Below are positions 1-10,329 of a stretch of 64,000 nucleotides of DNA, piece by piece. Position 1 is the stretch's first letter. The number at the start of each line of letters is the position of its first letter. A program made the translations under genes and the position numbers. The DNA is taken from contig CM041777.1 of assembly GCA_023374045.1 (NCBI GenBank), forward strand, positions 459,476,251-459,540,250, written 5' to 3'. The DNA comes from Limonium bicolor (lineage: Eukaryota > Streptophyta > Magnoliopsida > Caryophyllales > Plumbaginaceae). A model generated the notes under the pieces. That model made no database searches and was not told the origin of the DNA. It saw nothing but the letters and a program-made list of their open reading frames with translations.

Positions 1-720
1 CCTATAGGCGGGGTCATGCTTCTAGTCGTTAATCCGGTTTAACTTCCTATGTCTTGTTAACTAATCTCACAGCACCGCATTTTGATTAGAAACTACAAAC
101 CTAACTTTGATAATTAGCTAGAGAATCAAAGCGCATGAAGAACAAGAATAAACTACTGCATTAATAAAAAGTAGTGAAATAATTACATGATAAAATCTAC
201 GAACAGGTTCGCTTCCCCAACTCGGGGAACTAAATAAAACTACTCACTCATGGTTCGTAACGTAAACAACAAAGACGATGAATAACATTAACAACTACTA
301 ATTAAAGCAGGAAATAATTCAGTTTAGACACTCCACTCAGTTCTTCGTTTCAAACTGCCTCGGTCTGATTTTGGTGGGGTATGATGATCTGTGAAGGCCG
401 ATAATTAAATCGGAAGGACGGTGTACGAATTTGACGAGGGAGTGTGGTGAATGTATGGATGAATTTGTTATTATGGATGGTGTGGTGACGATACGATAAA
501 TGTTGGACAGGTGCGGGTGGTCACGGATGAAGGCTGGAACGAGGGTAATTGGCAGGGAATGAAACAGTGCGGCGCGGTGATGGTTGTCTGTCGCAGCGAG
601 AGGAGATTGGTCTGGAGTTTTGTAGTCAGGGCAGGGACGTCTGCTAGCAATGGTGTACTCCAGAATCATATTGTTCTCCGCCCTCTGCGAGAATATATCT
701 ATCTTCTTTAAAAGATAGAT
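1..720 (-). mobile_element. Athila-like LTR remnant (R/U5 part), minus strand
   Basis: Read on the minus strand, 1-330 matches the U5 part of the Athila-like LTR at about 10400-10760. Shared blocks include the AACGACTAGAAGCATGA..CCCGCCTATAGG segment, the AGTGAGTA block and the CCCGAGTTGGGAAGC block. 330-720 is less similar but has the same C-rich, promoter-downstream look, with a TATA-like GATATATT near 690 on the minus strand. The window edge cuts it, so its primer site is not visible. Short ORFs on either strand here show no recognisable domain. LTR identity is inferred from similarity to the second copy. Confidence 0.6.
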
Positions 721-1066
721 CCCCTCACCTTTTTCACATACAACATAGCTCTATAATTTCTATTTGTGTTTGCTGTAGCCCAACGTGCCCCCTGTTTATT
801 TTTCTTTCCATGTCAACTTTCACAACATGAATATCGGCCAGCCCATTGTTGGCAATGCCTCTTTCTTTTATTTCCAAATGGAACAGCCTCATTATACTAA
901 GCATATCACCCCGTACGTGAGCAATTATGTATATATGTATACATATATGTATACATGTATATTCATTTTGGAGATATTTTCCTGCATTTGACAAATAAAT
1001 ATATCAGCTCTCATCTAAATATAAATATTAGAAAATCATAATATAAGTGTGAAAATATAAGCCATT
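721..1066. other. AT-rich flank with TA-palindromes, no gene
   Basis: No coding signal. Probably the U3 side of the LTR remnant to its left. 926-962 is a run of overlapping ATGTATACAT-type palindromes. The last five bases are the left target duplication of the chromovirus. Confidence 0.5.
1062..1066. repeat. Target site duplication of the chromovirus, left copy
   Basis: CCATT directly precedes the TGTAATACTCCG start of the 5' LTR. The right-hand partner at 9635-9639 is CAATT, one mismatch. Five bases is the usual duplication size for Ty3 elements. Confidence 0.6.
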
Positions 1067-3020
1067 TGTAATACTCCGGATTTTCAATTTTCAGATTTCG
1101 TTACATAACATTCTGGTTTTGATATTAATTATGTTTGTGGTGCCGTGTTTAGTAATTGGGGACGTCGGAGGCAATTAATTAAAAGACGGGGGCAAGGAGG
1201 TCGTTTCCCCTCTTTTAATTTTGGTGAGACTTATTAAGGTAAATAAGTCTTTTATTTTCATTCTCAATTCACGATCTTTTGCAACCGCTCGTTCATTCTC
1301 TCGACAGTTTCTTGAGCACTTCTTCTCCCTCTACTTCCTGCTCATCCCTGGATTGGTTTTGCTGGAATCTGTGTGTTGCTGCTGCATTTGGTTCGATTCT
1401 TGGTCTGTCGTCGTGTCTTGTCTCTGCGGTAATTCAGTTTGGTTCTCCTTTGGTTTTCGTGGGTTTCGCTTCTGTTTTGAGAAGGAGAGCTTTCTGATTG
1501 TTGAACTGCCTGGTGTGAATTCAGCGTTGATCTGGGCTTCCCCTCTACTGCTGTTCGTCGGGTTGCGTGTGGCAGTGTCTGGACTGAATCTTCTCTGCAA
1601 TTGATGTAAGTGGGGGATGGAATCGGGGTTGTTTACTCACCCTCGGGGATTGTTTCGTTCTAACCTTTCTGTCTTGCAATTGTGTTTTGATTGGGTGTTT
1701 TGCTTTGGTTCTGTGTTGTTATCGCGTGGCTAAACCCCCGAGGGTACTGATTTACCATTCCGTGGATTTGGGTGAGTTTGTATTGATTTTGGTTGGATTT
1801 CTGCGCGTTTGTTCGCTCTGTATTTCGTCAGTTTCGCGCTGTCCGAACATCTGTCCGAACTTGGAAGTTCGGACAGTGCATCGGGCGCTTTTTTTTTTTG
1901 AAGGTTTTGAAGTGTCCGAACATCGGTCCGAACTTCAAAGTTCGACCTGACGCTAGGATGGATTTTCGTAAAAGTTTCGACGTGTGTCCGAACTGCAAGG
2001 TCGGACGCAAGTTCGGACCAGATGATTCTGGCTTTCAACTCTCGACTTACGTCCGAACTCGATGTTCGGACGTAAGTTCGGACATTTGTATCTCCGCGAC
2101 CTCTGATTCTCGGCCTCTGTCCGAACTGCAAGGTCGGACGCAAGTTCGGACATGCCACTGTTTTGAGCATAACTTCTCTTTTTTAGCTCCGTTTTGCGTT
2201 CCGTTTGCGGGTTTGTTTCCCCTATTTGTTACAGCTTCTTAGGCTGTTTATATGCATTTTTTATGCGCTTAAGATCTGTTTTGATGTGAGCTTTTGGTTT
2301 TGGGACCTAGTTACTTTGCTTCTGAGCCTTGGATAGTCGGGTCGGGCGTCCGTAGCATGCTGCGCAGGAATTCCTTCTGTTTATACTCCTTAGGGTCTCC
2401 CTTAGGACGTTATTTGACCGACGGGTCTTTAGCTGTCTCTACGGCTTCTGTTGTGGGATCCTCGGTCCATAGGACCTTATGTGTGTCCTTCTGTTGTGTT
2501 AGCTTGTTTCTAGTGTCCCATTCTTCTGTTCTGTTCTGAAGGTCCGACTGTGTTTTGAAGTGCTATGCCGTCTGCTCTGCTTCTGTTTTGTGGTTTCTTT
2601 CGGTCTGTTTTTATTGACTCCGATATCCTCTCTGTTTATAAGTACTCTTCTGCTTCTGTTTGAGTAGGCTTCCTTGAGGAAGTCTTCTGCTTGCTGGGCT
2701 GTTTAGCTCACCCCTTTACTTTGTTGCAGATTGAGCTCGTGGGATCTTCTCTCCTCGTCCCCTTCTGGAGCTTGTTTATTTTATGTGCCTGTAGACTTTG
2801 TTTTTCTTGCGCTTTGGACGCTTTAGTACTTTGTGTAGCCTTTGGGGCTTTCGCTTTGTATTTGACTTGTAAGCCTTTGGATCTTGTAAACTCTTTGGTA
2901 TTTATCCAAGTTTCTTTTTTCGGTTTTGGGATTTCTTTTGCTTAGAGCCTTGCGACGTTAGGTAGTAGACTCGCGGCGTGTAACGGCCCTAACTCCTAGG
3001 CCGGTTTTGGGGTCGTTACA
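1067..3020 (+). repeat. 5' LTR of Tekay chromovirus
   Basis: Starts TGTAATACTCCG and ends GGGGTCGTTACA, with short inverted termini TGTAA/TTACA. It aligns over its whole length with 7675-9634. A possible TATA box (GTTTATAAGTA) lies near 2633-2643. If real, transcription would start near 2665 and most of the LTR would be U3. A GC-rich hairpin array fills 1841-2151. ORFs within it are not coding. Confidence 0.93.
1841..2151. repeat. GC-rich hairpin array in 5' LTR
   Basis: Five inverted-repeat units at about 1841-1874, 1911-1944, 1986-2018, 2051-2083 and 2119-2151. Each pairs GTCCGAAC with GTTCGGAC, and several carry an extra inner GGTCGGAC. AT-rich spacers of 30-45 bases separate them. The paired LTR carries the same five units at 8444-8764. 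No plant regulatory element with this exact layout is known to me. Function is unknown. Confidence 0.85.
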
Positions 3021-3025
3021 TTTAG

Positions 3026-3041
3026 TGGTATCAGAGCCAGG
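3026..3041 (+). promoter_or_regulatory. Primer binding site (tRNA-Met)
   Basis: TGGTATCAGAGCCAGG begins five bases after the 5' LTR. TGGTATCAGAGC is the complement of the 3' end of plant initiator tRNA-Met, the usual primer of Tekay and many copia elements. Confidence 0.92.
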
Positions 3042-3150
3042 TTGCTCGTTCTTTGGTGTCTGTGGGCTTTGTCTGCATGTGTGGGTGTCTGAAAGGTCTG
3101 CTGTTTGCTGCTTGTTGGTTTCTGATAAATTTTGATGTTGTATCCTCAGT

Positions 3151-3636
3151 ATGCCTCCCCGACGTTCAGGACGTGGTTCAGCTGCAGGCGATGCTCCCCA
3201 GGGGGACATTGCAGAGATTGTGCAGCAGGTGGTGACCCAGGTGCTGCAGACTGTAGGGGCCACTGCTGGTCAGGCGGCAGGAGCCGGTAACGCGGGGGGC
3301 AATAATGTGAAGGCGCTTCAGGAGTTTCTGAAGCTGAAGCCACCTTCCTTTGATGCTAGTGGCGACCCACAGGAGGCGAGCCACTGGATCACTGCCATTG
3401 AGGACCTTCTGCGGGTCATGGGATGTGAGGAGGATCAGAAAGTCGGATTTGCTACCTTCATGTTTCAGTCGGAGGCGAAGGAGTGGTGGAAGACGGTCGA
3501 AGGGAAGTACCCCACCCATGGACATGGGAGCAGTTTAGGGGCTGCTTCATCAGCAGTTCTATCCCGACGTCTTTCGAGATCAGAAGATTGTAGAGTATGG
3601 GAGGCTTCGCCAGACGAAGGAGATGTCAGTAGATGA
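3151..3636 (+). CDS. gag: gag polyprotein, N-terminal part (Tekay), frame broken
   Basis: Encodes the capsid precursor that packages element RNA into particles. The start is the first ATG after the primer site, MPPRRSGRGS. Residues 1-55 are Gly/Ala-rich. From about residue 56 the Ty3 gag core begins (EFLKLKPPSFDASGDP, then DPQEASHWITAIEDLL). FMFQSEAKEWWKTVEGKY at about 107-124 is the conserved retrotrans_gag helix block. The frame runs out soon after and gag continues in other frames to about 3900. A full gag of this clade is usually 350-450 residues, so this ORF covers under half. Frameshifts may be decay or sequencing error. Confidence 0.88.
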   Translation: MPPRRSGRGSAAGDAPQGDIAEIVQQVVTQVLQTVGATAGQAAGAGNAGGNNVKALQEFLKLKPPSFDASGDPQEASHWITAIEDLLRVMGCEEDQKVGFATFMFQSEAKEWWKTVEGKYPTHGHGSSLGAASSAVLSRRLSRSEDCRVWEASPDEGDVSR

Positions 3637-3639
3637 GTA

Positions 3640-4250
3640 AGATGTGAGGAATTTATCTCCCTTTCGAAGTTTGTGCCTGAGCCAGATGATAACCGGAAGG
3701 CTAGGAAGTTTGAGGCTGGGTTGAGGGGGTGATATTCGAGCTGGCTGTGCCACCTTTTCGCCACAAGACTTTCCGGGATGTGGCCGATGTGGCGTTGGTG
3801 GTGGAGTCTGAGGTGCAGGCTAGGCAGCGGTTTGAGAAGAGGGACCAGAGGCCGATAAGGGCAAGGAACAGAAGAGGAAGGGTCGTGTGGAGGAGCCCGA
3901 GAGGCGCGTGAGCAGACTTCTCAGAAGAAGAAGTATAGAGGAGACCGGGGTTCTTGTCATCAGCATTCCTGTTGTGGGGAAGTGTGCGGGAGTGTGACCG
4001 TTTCCATCCTGGGCGGGAGTGCTACAGGAAGTCCGGGGCGTGCTTCAAGTGTGGTTCGCTAGACCATCGCATTGCCTAGTGTCCACAGGCTAGAGGTGGA
4101 GGTAGCAGTGGCGGTTCTGAGGGCCGAGGAGCTGGTTCAGGGTCCGGGCAGAAGACTGATCAGAAGAAGCCCCCAGACCCAGGCTCGTGTGTACGCTCTA
4201 GCGGGGTGAGCGAGACCGTGACTCAGACCGTAGTAGTGTGTAGGTAGGAT
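3640..4250 (+). pseudogene. gag: gag C-terminal part with zinc knuckle, several frameshifts
   Basis: Frame-shifted continuation of gag. 3729-3911 encodes Arg-rich sequence with VADVALVVESEVQARQRFEK, matching the gag region before the nucleocapsid. At 4041-4082 a zinc knuckle of CX2CX4HX4C type is visible (CFKCGSLDHRIA then CP), with an in-frame TAG just before the last Cys. The knuckle would bind element RNA during packaging. 4085-4250 is Gly/Ser-rich linker sequence. No intact ORF remains. Confidence 0.75.
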
Positions 4251-4255
4251 TCTTC

Positions 4256-4745
4256 AGATATCTTCTCAGCCAGTTTTTGCTTGTTGATTCAGGAGCTACC
4301 CACTCCTTTGTGTCTGCTGACTTAGTGGGTAGTCTCGGGTTGTCTGCTGTGCCTTGTGATGTGGATTGTGTATTTCTAGCCCGCTGAGTGGCGTACCTGC
4401 TTGTGTACTTGATTCTGTGTGTAAGTCGGTTCCGGTAGTGATTATGGATAGGACTTGTCTGCTGATTTGATCCCTATGCGCATGTCTTGCTTCGATGTGA
4501 TTTTGGGCATGGACTGGCTAGCAGAGCACCATGCCCAGATAGATTGTGCAGCTAGGAGAGTTGTGTTTGATAGACCGGGTGAGACCCGTTTTGCTTTTGT
4601 GGGGAATTCCATTCCTTGTGCTCCTGTGTTGGTGTCTGCTATGCAGGCAGTCCGTTCCTTGAGGAAGGGCTGCCAGGGGTTTCTTGCTTTGTACCTGAGG
4701 TTAAGGAGGGATCCGGTTGGAGGAGATCCCCATTGTGTGTGAGTT
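4256..4745 (+). pseudogene. pol: Aspartic protease region of pol (Tekay), frameshifted
   Basis: The retropepsin active site is clear: LLVDSGATHSFVSADLVG, with the catalytic Asp codon at 4286-4288. About 55 codons later a stop and frame changes interrupt it. The second half reappears at 4455-4742 as SADLIPMRMSCFDVILGMDW, the conserved ILGMDWL flap/C-terminal block of Ty3 proteases. The protease would cut Gag-Pol into mature proteins. At least two indels separate the two halves. Confidence 0.85.
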
Positions 4746-4854
4746 CCTGAGGTGTTCCAGGATGACATGTGCCAGGACTACCACCTGATCGTGAGGTGGA
4801 GTTTTCTATTGAGTTAGCGCCAGGGACTCAGCTATCTCTAAGGCTCCCTATCGC

Positions 4855-5325
4855 ATGAGTCCGGCAGAGCTTAAGGAGCTGAAGGTGCAGCTGCAGGATC
4901 TTCTGGATAAGGGCTTCATTCGCCCTAGTGTGTCTCCATGGGGAGCACCTGTGTTGTTTGTGAAGAAGAAGGATGGCTCCTTCAGATTGTGCATTGACTA
5001 TAGGGAATTGAATAAGGTTACCATCAAGAATCGGTATCCTCTTCCCCGCATTGATGATCTCTTTGACCAGTTAGCAGGGGCGACAGTCTTCTCGAAGATC
5101 GACTTGCGTTCTGGATATCATCAGCTGAAGATTAAGGCCGAGGATGTGCCTAAGTCTGCATTTAGGACGACCCGATATGGGCATTACGAGTTCTTGGTCA
5201 TGCCTTTTGGTTTGACCAATGCCCCGTCGTTCTTCATGGATATGATGAACAGAGTCTTCAAACCTTTCTTGGATTCTTTCGTAGTTGTGTTATTGACGAC
5301 ATCTTGTGTACTCCAAGAGTGTTGA
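4855..5325 (+). CDS. pol: Reverse transcriptase domain of pol (Tekay), partial
   Basis: This is the best-preserved stretch of the element. It shows conserved Ty3 RT blocks: [72 protein letters not shown], and [20 protein letters not shown]. The first catalytic Asp is in [11 protein letters not shown]. The catalytic pair lies just past a frameshift near 5290, where FIDDIL can be read at about 5290-5310, so the ORF ends beside the active-site motif. RT copies element RNA into cDNA. The start given is the first Met of the open frame, not a true translation start. Confidence 0.93.
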   Translation: MSPAELKELKVQLQDLLDKGFIRPSVSPWGAPVLFVKKKDGSFRLCIDYRELNKVTIKNRYPLPRIDDLFDQLAGATVFSKIDLRSGYHQLKIKAEDVPKSAFRTTRYGHYEFLVMPFGLTNAPSFFMDMMNRVFKPFLDSFVVVLLTTSCVLQEC

Positions 5326-6075
5326 GGATCATGAGGAGCATCTGAGGATGGTTCTACAGACGTTGAAGGAGAAGGAGTTGTATGCTAAATTGAAGAAGTG
5401 CGAGTTAGTTCTGGTTGGATAGAGTGGTGTTTCTAGCCACGTGGTTCGAAGGATGGTATTTCTGTGGACCCGGAGAAGATTAAGGCAGTTATGGAGTGGG
5501 CGAAGCCCACTAGTGTGTCCGAGGTGCGCAGTTTTCTGGGATTGGCTGGGTATTATAGGAAGTTGTGGAGGGCTTTTCTAAGATTGTATCTCCCTTGACT
5601 CGTTCTTAGGAAGGATGTTCAAGTTTGATTGTGGAGTGAGGCGTGCCAGGAGAGCTTTCAGGAGTGAAGAAGAAGAGGTTGACTTCGGCTCCGATTTTGA
5701 CGTTGCCTTCTGGACAGAGGGCTTCGAGGTGTTCTGTGACGCTTCCCACAGAGGGTTGGGGTGTGTTTGATGCAGCAGGGAAAGGTGGTAGCGTATGGGT
5801 CACGACAGTTGAAGCCGTATGAGAAGAATTATCCTACCCATGACCTGGAGCTAGCTGCTGTGGTCTTCGCCTTAAGATCTGGCGGCACTATTTGTATGGG
5901 GTGACGTGTAAGGTCTACACGGATCACAAGAGTCTCAAATATCTGTTCACGCAGAAGGAATTGAATTTGAGACAGCGGCGCTGGTTGGAGCTGTTACATG
6001 ACTACGACCTGGAGATCCTCTACCATCCGGGGTAGAGCGAATGTGGTGGCTGATGCCTTGAGCCGTAGGGGTGCT
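5326..6075 (+). pseudogene. pol: RT thumb/connection and RNase H of pol, frameshifted
   Basis: In changing frames this encodes [13 protein letters not shown] (about 5520-5560, RT connection), then the RNase H domain. RNase H blocks seen: [10 protein letters not shown] (first catalytic Asp), [31 protein letters not shown] (Glu), [11 protein letters not shown] (Asp), and the end of the domain YHPG..NVVADALSRR near 6025-6068. RNase H removes the RNA strand during cDNA synthesis. At least five one- or two-base shifts break it. All catalytic residues are still readable. Confidence 0.88.
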
Positions 6076-7100
6076 CCTGGACTTGCTTGTTCGTTGTCAG
6101 GGGTTCAGAGGTCTACTTTTGAGCTTCAGCGTATGGGATTTGGGTTGTTCGGTCAGACCGTGCCGGGATGATTGCTGCGATTCAGGTCCAGTCTACTTTG
6201 ATTGAGCGGATCAGAGAGGGTCAGAGATGATGCTGCTGATGTGTGTAAGATCAGAGAGAAGTTGGCAGATGAGCAGGAGTCAGAGTTTTCTGTGTCCAGC
6301 GATGATTGTCTACGCTTCAGGGGCAGAGTCTGTGTGCCTAGTGGAGGCGACCTTAGGCGGAGATTATGCAGGAGGCTCATGGAGCTCCTTATTCTATGCA
6401 CCCAGGAGGGGTGAAGATGTACCGGGACCTCCGAGAATCCTTTGGTGGGCGAATATGAAGAGGGAGATTTCCGATTTTGTGGCTCGTTGCCAAACCTGTC
6501 AGCAGGTGAAGGCTGAGCATCAGCGACCTGCGGGTCTTCTGAGCTCCTTCTTCCGTTCCTGAGTGGAAAGGGGAGAGCGTTGGCATGGATTTTATTGTGG
6601 GGTTGCCTAGGACATCTTCTGGGTACGATGCGTTGTGGGTGATTGGACCGGTTGACGAAGTCAGCTCATTTCTTGCTGTGAGGAAGACCTTCAGCCTGGA
6701 GTGCCTGGCTCGGCTGTATATTGATGAGATTGTGAGGTTGCACGGTGTGCCGGCGACGATCGTTTCGGACAGAGATCCGAGATTTGTATCTCGCTTCTGG
6801 CGAAGCCTGCATAAGGCGTTAGGGACGAATTTGGCTTTCAGTTCGGCTTATCATCCTCAGACCGATGGGCAGACGGAGAGGACGAATCAGATTTTGGAGG
6901 ACATGTTTGAGGGCTTGTGTGCTCGACTTCGGGGGCAGTTGGGATCAGCATGTGACCTTGATTGAGTTCGCCTACAATAATAGTTCCCAATCGAGCATTG
7001 GGATGGCTCCTATGAGGCGTTGTATGGTAGGCGCTGTAGATCTCCTATTTGTTGGGATGACCTGCGAGAGAGGGCGATAGTAGGTCCTGAGTTGGTGTGC
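6076..7100 (+). pseudogene. pol: Integrase of pol (Tekay), frameshifted
   Basis: The zinc-binding N-terminus ends with FVARCQTCQQVKAEHQRPAG (about 6470-6530, the CC of HHCC). The catalytic core gives MDFIVGLPRTSSGYDALWVI (Asp 1, 6585 on), IVSDRDPRFVSRFWRSLHKA (Asp 2, about 6760-6810) and SAYHPQTDGQTERTNQILED (Glu, about 6845-6900). These form the DDE triad that inserts cDNA into the genome. IEFAYNNSSQSSIGMAP follows in the next frame at about 6960. The longest open piece is 6585-6965. Frames change near 6560, 6930 and 7010. Confidence 0.9.
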
Positions 7101-7302
7101 AGGGAGCTGTAGACAAAGTCAAGACTATCAGGGAGCGTTTGTTGGTTGCCCAGAGCCGCGCAGAAGAGTTATGCAGATCAGAGACGCCGCCCGCTTGAGT
7201 TTCAGGTGGGGAGACCACGTGTATCTAAAGATCTCTCCAGTTCGGGGTGTGGTCGTTTTGGGAAGCGAGGCAAGCTGAGTCCTCGGTTTAGGGCCTTTTG
7301 AG

Positions 7303-7635
7303 GTGCTTGGGAAGGTTGGGCCGGTGGCTTACAGATTAGCGTTGCCACCAGCTCTAGCTGGAGTGCATGACGTGTTCCATGTGTCGATGCTCAGGAAGTA
7401 TCTACATGATCCTTCGCATGTGATTGACTATGGTCAGCTTCGACTCAGAGATGATTTCACCTATGAGGCAGTTCCGGTTCGTATTTTAGCTCGGGATGTT
7501 CGTCGGCTTCGTAGCAAGACACTGCCTATGGTTAAGGTGCAGTGGTCTGATCAGTCCGAGCGTGAGGCGACGTGGGAACTCGAGGAGGAATTGCGTGCTA
7601 AGTTTCCGTCCCTTTCGAGCAGTGAGGTATGTTGA
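7303..7635 (+). CDS. pol: Integrase C-terminus with chromodomain (Tekay)
   Basis: 110 residues open to the pol stop codon. The first part, [20 protein letters not shown] then [20 protein letters not shown], is the conserved GPY/F-type C-terminal block of Ty3 integrases. The last 45 residues ([20 protein letters not shown], then [11 protein letters not shown]) are a chromodomain. In plant chromoviruses this domain binds histone marks and steers insertion into heterochromatin. The stop TGA lies 20-25 bases before the polypurine tract, as usual for Tekay. Confidence 0.92.
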   Translation: MLGKVGPVAYRLALPPALAGVHDVFHVSMLRKYLHDPSHVIDYGQLRLRDDFTYEAVPVRILARDVRRLRSKTLPMVKVQWSDQSEREATWELEEELRAKFPSLSSSEVC

Positions 7636-7658
7636 ATTTCGAGGACGAAATTCCTTTT

Positions 7659-7670
7659 AAGGGGGGAGGG
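7659..7670 (+). promoter_or_regulatory. Polypurine tract (PPT)
   Basis: AAGGGGGGAGGG sits just before the 3' LTR and follows CGAGGACGAAATTCCTTTT, the typical Tekay 3' untranslated block. It primes plus-strand DNA synthesis. Confidence 0.9.
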
Positions 7671-7674
7671 AGTG

Positions 7675-9634
7675 AGTAATACTCCGTATTTTCGTTTTTC
7701 AGATTTCGTTACATAACATTCTGGTTTGTGATATTAATTATGTTATGGTGGTGCCGTGTTAAGTAATTTGGACGTCGGAGGCAATTAATTAAAGACGGGG
7801 GCAAGGAGGTCGTTCCCCTCTTTTATTTTGGTGAGACTTATTAAGGTAAATAAGTCATTTATTTTCCATTCTCAATTCACGATCTTTTGCAAACCGCTCG
7901 TTCATCTCTCGACAGTTTCTTGAGCGCTTCTTCTCCCTCTACTTCCTGCTCACCTTGGTATTGGTTCTGGAATCTGTGTGTTGCTGCTGCATTTGGTTCG
8001 ATTCTTGTCTGTCGTCGTTGTTTGTCTCTGCTGGGTAATTCGGTTTGGTTTCTCCTTTGGTTTCGGTGGGTTTCGCTTCTGTTTTGAGAAGGATAGCTTT
8101 CTGATTGTTGAACTGCCGGTTGTGAATTCAGCGTTGATCTGGGCTTCCCCTCTACTGCTGTTCGTGGTTGCGTGTGGGCAGTGTCTGGACTGAATCTTCT
8201 CTGCAATTGATGTAAGTGGGGGATGGAATCGGGGTTGTTTACTCACCCTCGGGGATTGTTTCGTTCTAACCTTTCTGTCTTGCAATTGTGTTGATTGGGT
8301 GTTTTGCTTTGGTTCTGTGTTGTTAATCGCGTGGCTAAACCCCGAGGGTACTGATTTACCATTCCGTGGATTTGGGTGAGTTTGATATTGATTTTGGTGG
8401 ATTTCTGCGCGTTTGTTCGCTCTGTATTTCGTCAGTTTCGCGCTGTCCGAACATCTGTCCGACTTGGAAGTTCGGACAGTGCATCGGGCGCGTTTTGTTT
8501 TGAAGGTTTTGAAGTGTCCGAACATCGGTCCGAACTTCAAAGTTCGGACCTGACGCTGAGGATGGATTTTCGTAAAAGTTTCGACGTGTGTCCGAACTTG
8601 CAAGGTCGGACGCAAGTTCGGACACTAAGATGATTCTGGCTTTCAACTCTCGACTTTTGTACGTCGAACTTTGATGTTCGGACGTAAGTTCGGACATTTG
8701 TATCTCCGCGACCTCTGATTCTCGGCCTCTGTCCGAACTTGCAAGGTCGGACGCAAGTTCGGACATGCCACGTTTTGAGCATAACTTCTCTGTTTTAGCT
8801 CCGTTTGCGTTCCGTTTGCGGGGTTGGTTTCCCTATTTGTGTACAAGCTTCTTAGGCTGTTTATATGCATTTTTTATGCGCTTAAGATCTGTTTTGTGTG
8901 AGCTTTTGGTTTTGGGACCTAGTTACTTTGCTTCTGAGCCTTGGATAGTCGGGTCGGGCTGTCCCGTAGCATGCTGCGCAGGAATTCCTTCTGTTTATAC
9001 TCCTTAGGGTCTCCCTTAGGACGTTATTTGACCGACGGGTCTGTTAGCTGTCTCTACGGCTTCTGTTGTGGGATCCTCGGATCCATAGGACCTTATGTGT
9101 GTCCTTCTGTTGTGTTAGCTTGTTTCTAGTGTCCCATTCTTCTGTTCTATCTGAAGGTCCGACTGTGTTTTGAAAGTGCTATGCCGTTCTGCTCTGCTTC
9201 TGTTTTGTGGTTCTTTCGGTCTGTTTTTATTGACTCGCTATCCTCTCTGTTTATAAGTACTTCTTCTGCTTCTGTTTGAGTAGGCTTCCTTGAGGAAGTC
9301 TTCTGCTTGCTGGGCTGTTTAGCTCACCCCTTTACTTTGTTGCAGATTGAGCTCGTGGGATCTTCTCTCCTCGTCCCCTTCTGGAGCTTGTTTATTTTAT
9401 GTGCCTGTAGACTTTGTTTTCTTGCGCTTTGGACGCTTTAGTACTTTGTGTAGCCTTTGGGCCTTTCGCTTTGTATTTGATTGTAAGCCTTTGGATCTTG
9501 TAAACTCTTTGGTATTATCCAAGTTTCTTTTTTCGGTTTTGGGATTTCTTTTGCTTAGAGCCTTGCGACGTTAGGTAGTAGACTCGCGGCGTGTAACGGC
9601 CTTAAACTCCTAGGCCGGTTTTGGGGTCGTTACA
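7675..9634 (+). repeat. 3' LTR of Tekay chromovirus
   Basis: Aligns end to end with 1067-3020. The first base is A instead of T (AGTAATACTCCG), so the canonical TG is lost on this copy. It ends GGGGTCGTTACA. Differences from the 5' copy are mostly single-base insertions or deletions, many in homopolymers. A long minus-strand ORF at 7950-8615 runs through the hairpin array and has no homology I recognise, so I do not call it. Confidence 0.92.
8444..8764. repeat. GC-rich hairpin array in 3' LTR
   Basis: Copy of the five-unit GTCCGAAC/GTTCGGAC array of the 5' LTR. Here the units more often read GTCCGAACTTGCAAGGTCGG, so some arms are longer than in the 5' copy. Confidence 0.85.
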
Positions 9635-9639
9635 CAATT
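9635..9639. repeat. Target site duplication of the chromovirus, right copy
   Basis: CAATT follows the TTACA end of the 3' LTR and pairs with CCATT at 1062-1066 with one mismatch. Confidence 0.6.
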
Positions 9640-9695
9640 CATTACTAATATTAAATAAAAATAAACAGTTAAAGTATATATATTTCACACTTATC

Positions 9696-9806
9696 AGACG
9701 CCCACCCGGACAACACACAAAGACTCACGTCCGGATCACCTAACTCGGACGTTGGTACGGACAAGACACGTCCGGATGGGACTGGCGGACGCAAGTCCGG
9801 ACGCGT
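9696..9806. repeat. TCCGGAC hairpin array in U3 of Athila-like LTR
   Basis: Repeated CCGGAC/GTCCGG and CGGACG words, e.g. CACGTCCGGATC, ACTCGGACGT, GGACAAGACACGTCCGGA, GGACGCAAGTCCGGAC. The word GGACAAGACACGTCCG recurs in the second array at 10275-10295. AT-rich flanks make it stand out. Confidence 0.75.
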
Positions 9807-9990
9807 GTGAAATAGCATCCCGAATTCAGAATTCTACGCGACCAACTTTGACACCATTCTCTGCTAAAATTCTTCAGTCGGCGCCGTGTGACCACCGCCC
9901 AAGACCACCGTCAGTCCACAATGTCTTCAGCAGCTCACCAACCATACCTAATTTTATCCTTCTATCCTCTGATTCACACTTGTTTTCTGC

Positions 9991-10000
9991 TCTATAAATA
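9991..10000 (+). promoter_or_regulatory. TATA box of Athila-like LTR
   Basis: TCTATAAATA, followed about 30 bases later by CA-rich sequence suitable for a start site. Placed between the U3 hairpins and the leader-like C-rich sequence. Confidence 0.7.
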
Positions 10001-10248
10001 CCCAGCACTTCAACGATGCAAAACACTTTGGAAACGGGCAGAACAAACACCATAGAGAGAGCTCCAAATTCCAATTCCCTCACCCAACTCACGTCATATT
10101 TCCACAATCCTCCACCAAATCACATTCTCCAACCATACACACCATACCCACTCCGTTTTTACCATTTTGTATCACCAAAATAGCCCAGTTCTTCCTTTTT
10201 CCAGAAATCCAAACGAAGAAGAAGATGATCTGCAGTACTTTGGCCGCG

Positions 10249-10329
10249 TCTGACCCTGCGTCCGACCCATGGTGATCCGGACAAGACACGTCCGAGTTTG
10301 TGTCCGGACTACTAGACCCGGACGCGACC
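10249..10329. repeat. TCCGGAC hairpin array in transcribed part of Athila-like LTR
   Basis: Contains GCGTCCGACCC, GATCCGGACAAGACACGTCC, GTGTCCGGAC and CCCGGACGCGACC. It lies downstream of the TATA box, so these hairpins would be in the RNA, unlike the first array. Confidence 0.7.

Larger units (their letters stand above)
1067..9634 (+). mobile_element. Ty3/gypsy chromovirus, Tekay (Del) clade, full length, degenerate
   Basis: An 8.57-kb element with two LTRs of about 1.95 kb ending TGTAA...TTACA, a tRNA-Met primer site, gag, protease, RT, RNase H, integrase, a C-terminal chromodomain and a polypurine tract. The order PR-RT-RH-IN makes it Ty3/gypsy. The chromodomain and the AAATTCCTTTTAAGGGGGGAG end are typical of plant Tekay elements. 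The reading frame is broken many times in gag and pol. Many breaks may be base-call indels, because the paired LTRs also differ mainly by one-base indels. It sits between two Athila-like LTR sequences, so it inserted into or beside older elements. Confidence 0.93.

Noticed and set aside
337..711. Overlapping ORFs on both strands in the left LTR remnant
   Set aside because: They overlap each other in antisense, have no domain, and lie in LTR-like sequence.
7950..8615. 221-codon minus-strand ORF in the Tekay 3' LTR
   Set aside because: It is frame-broken in the 5' LTR, runs through the hairpin array, and has no recognisable domain.
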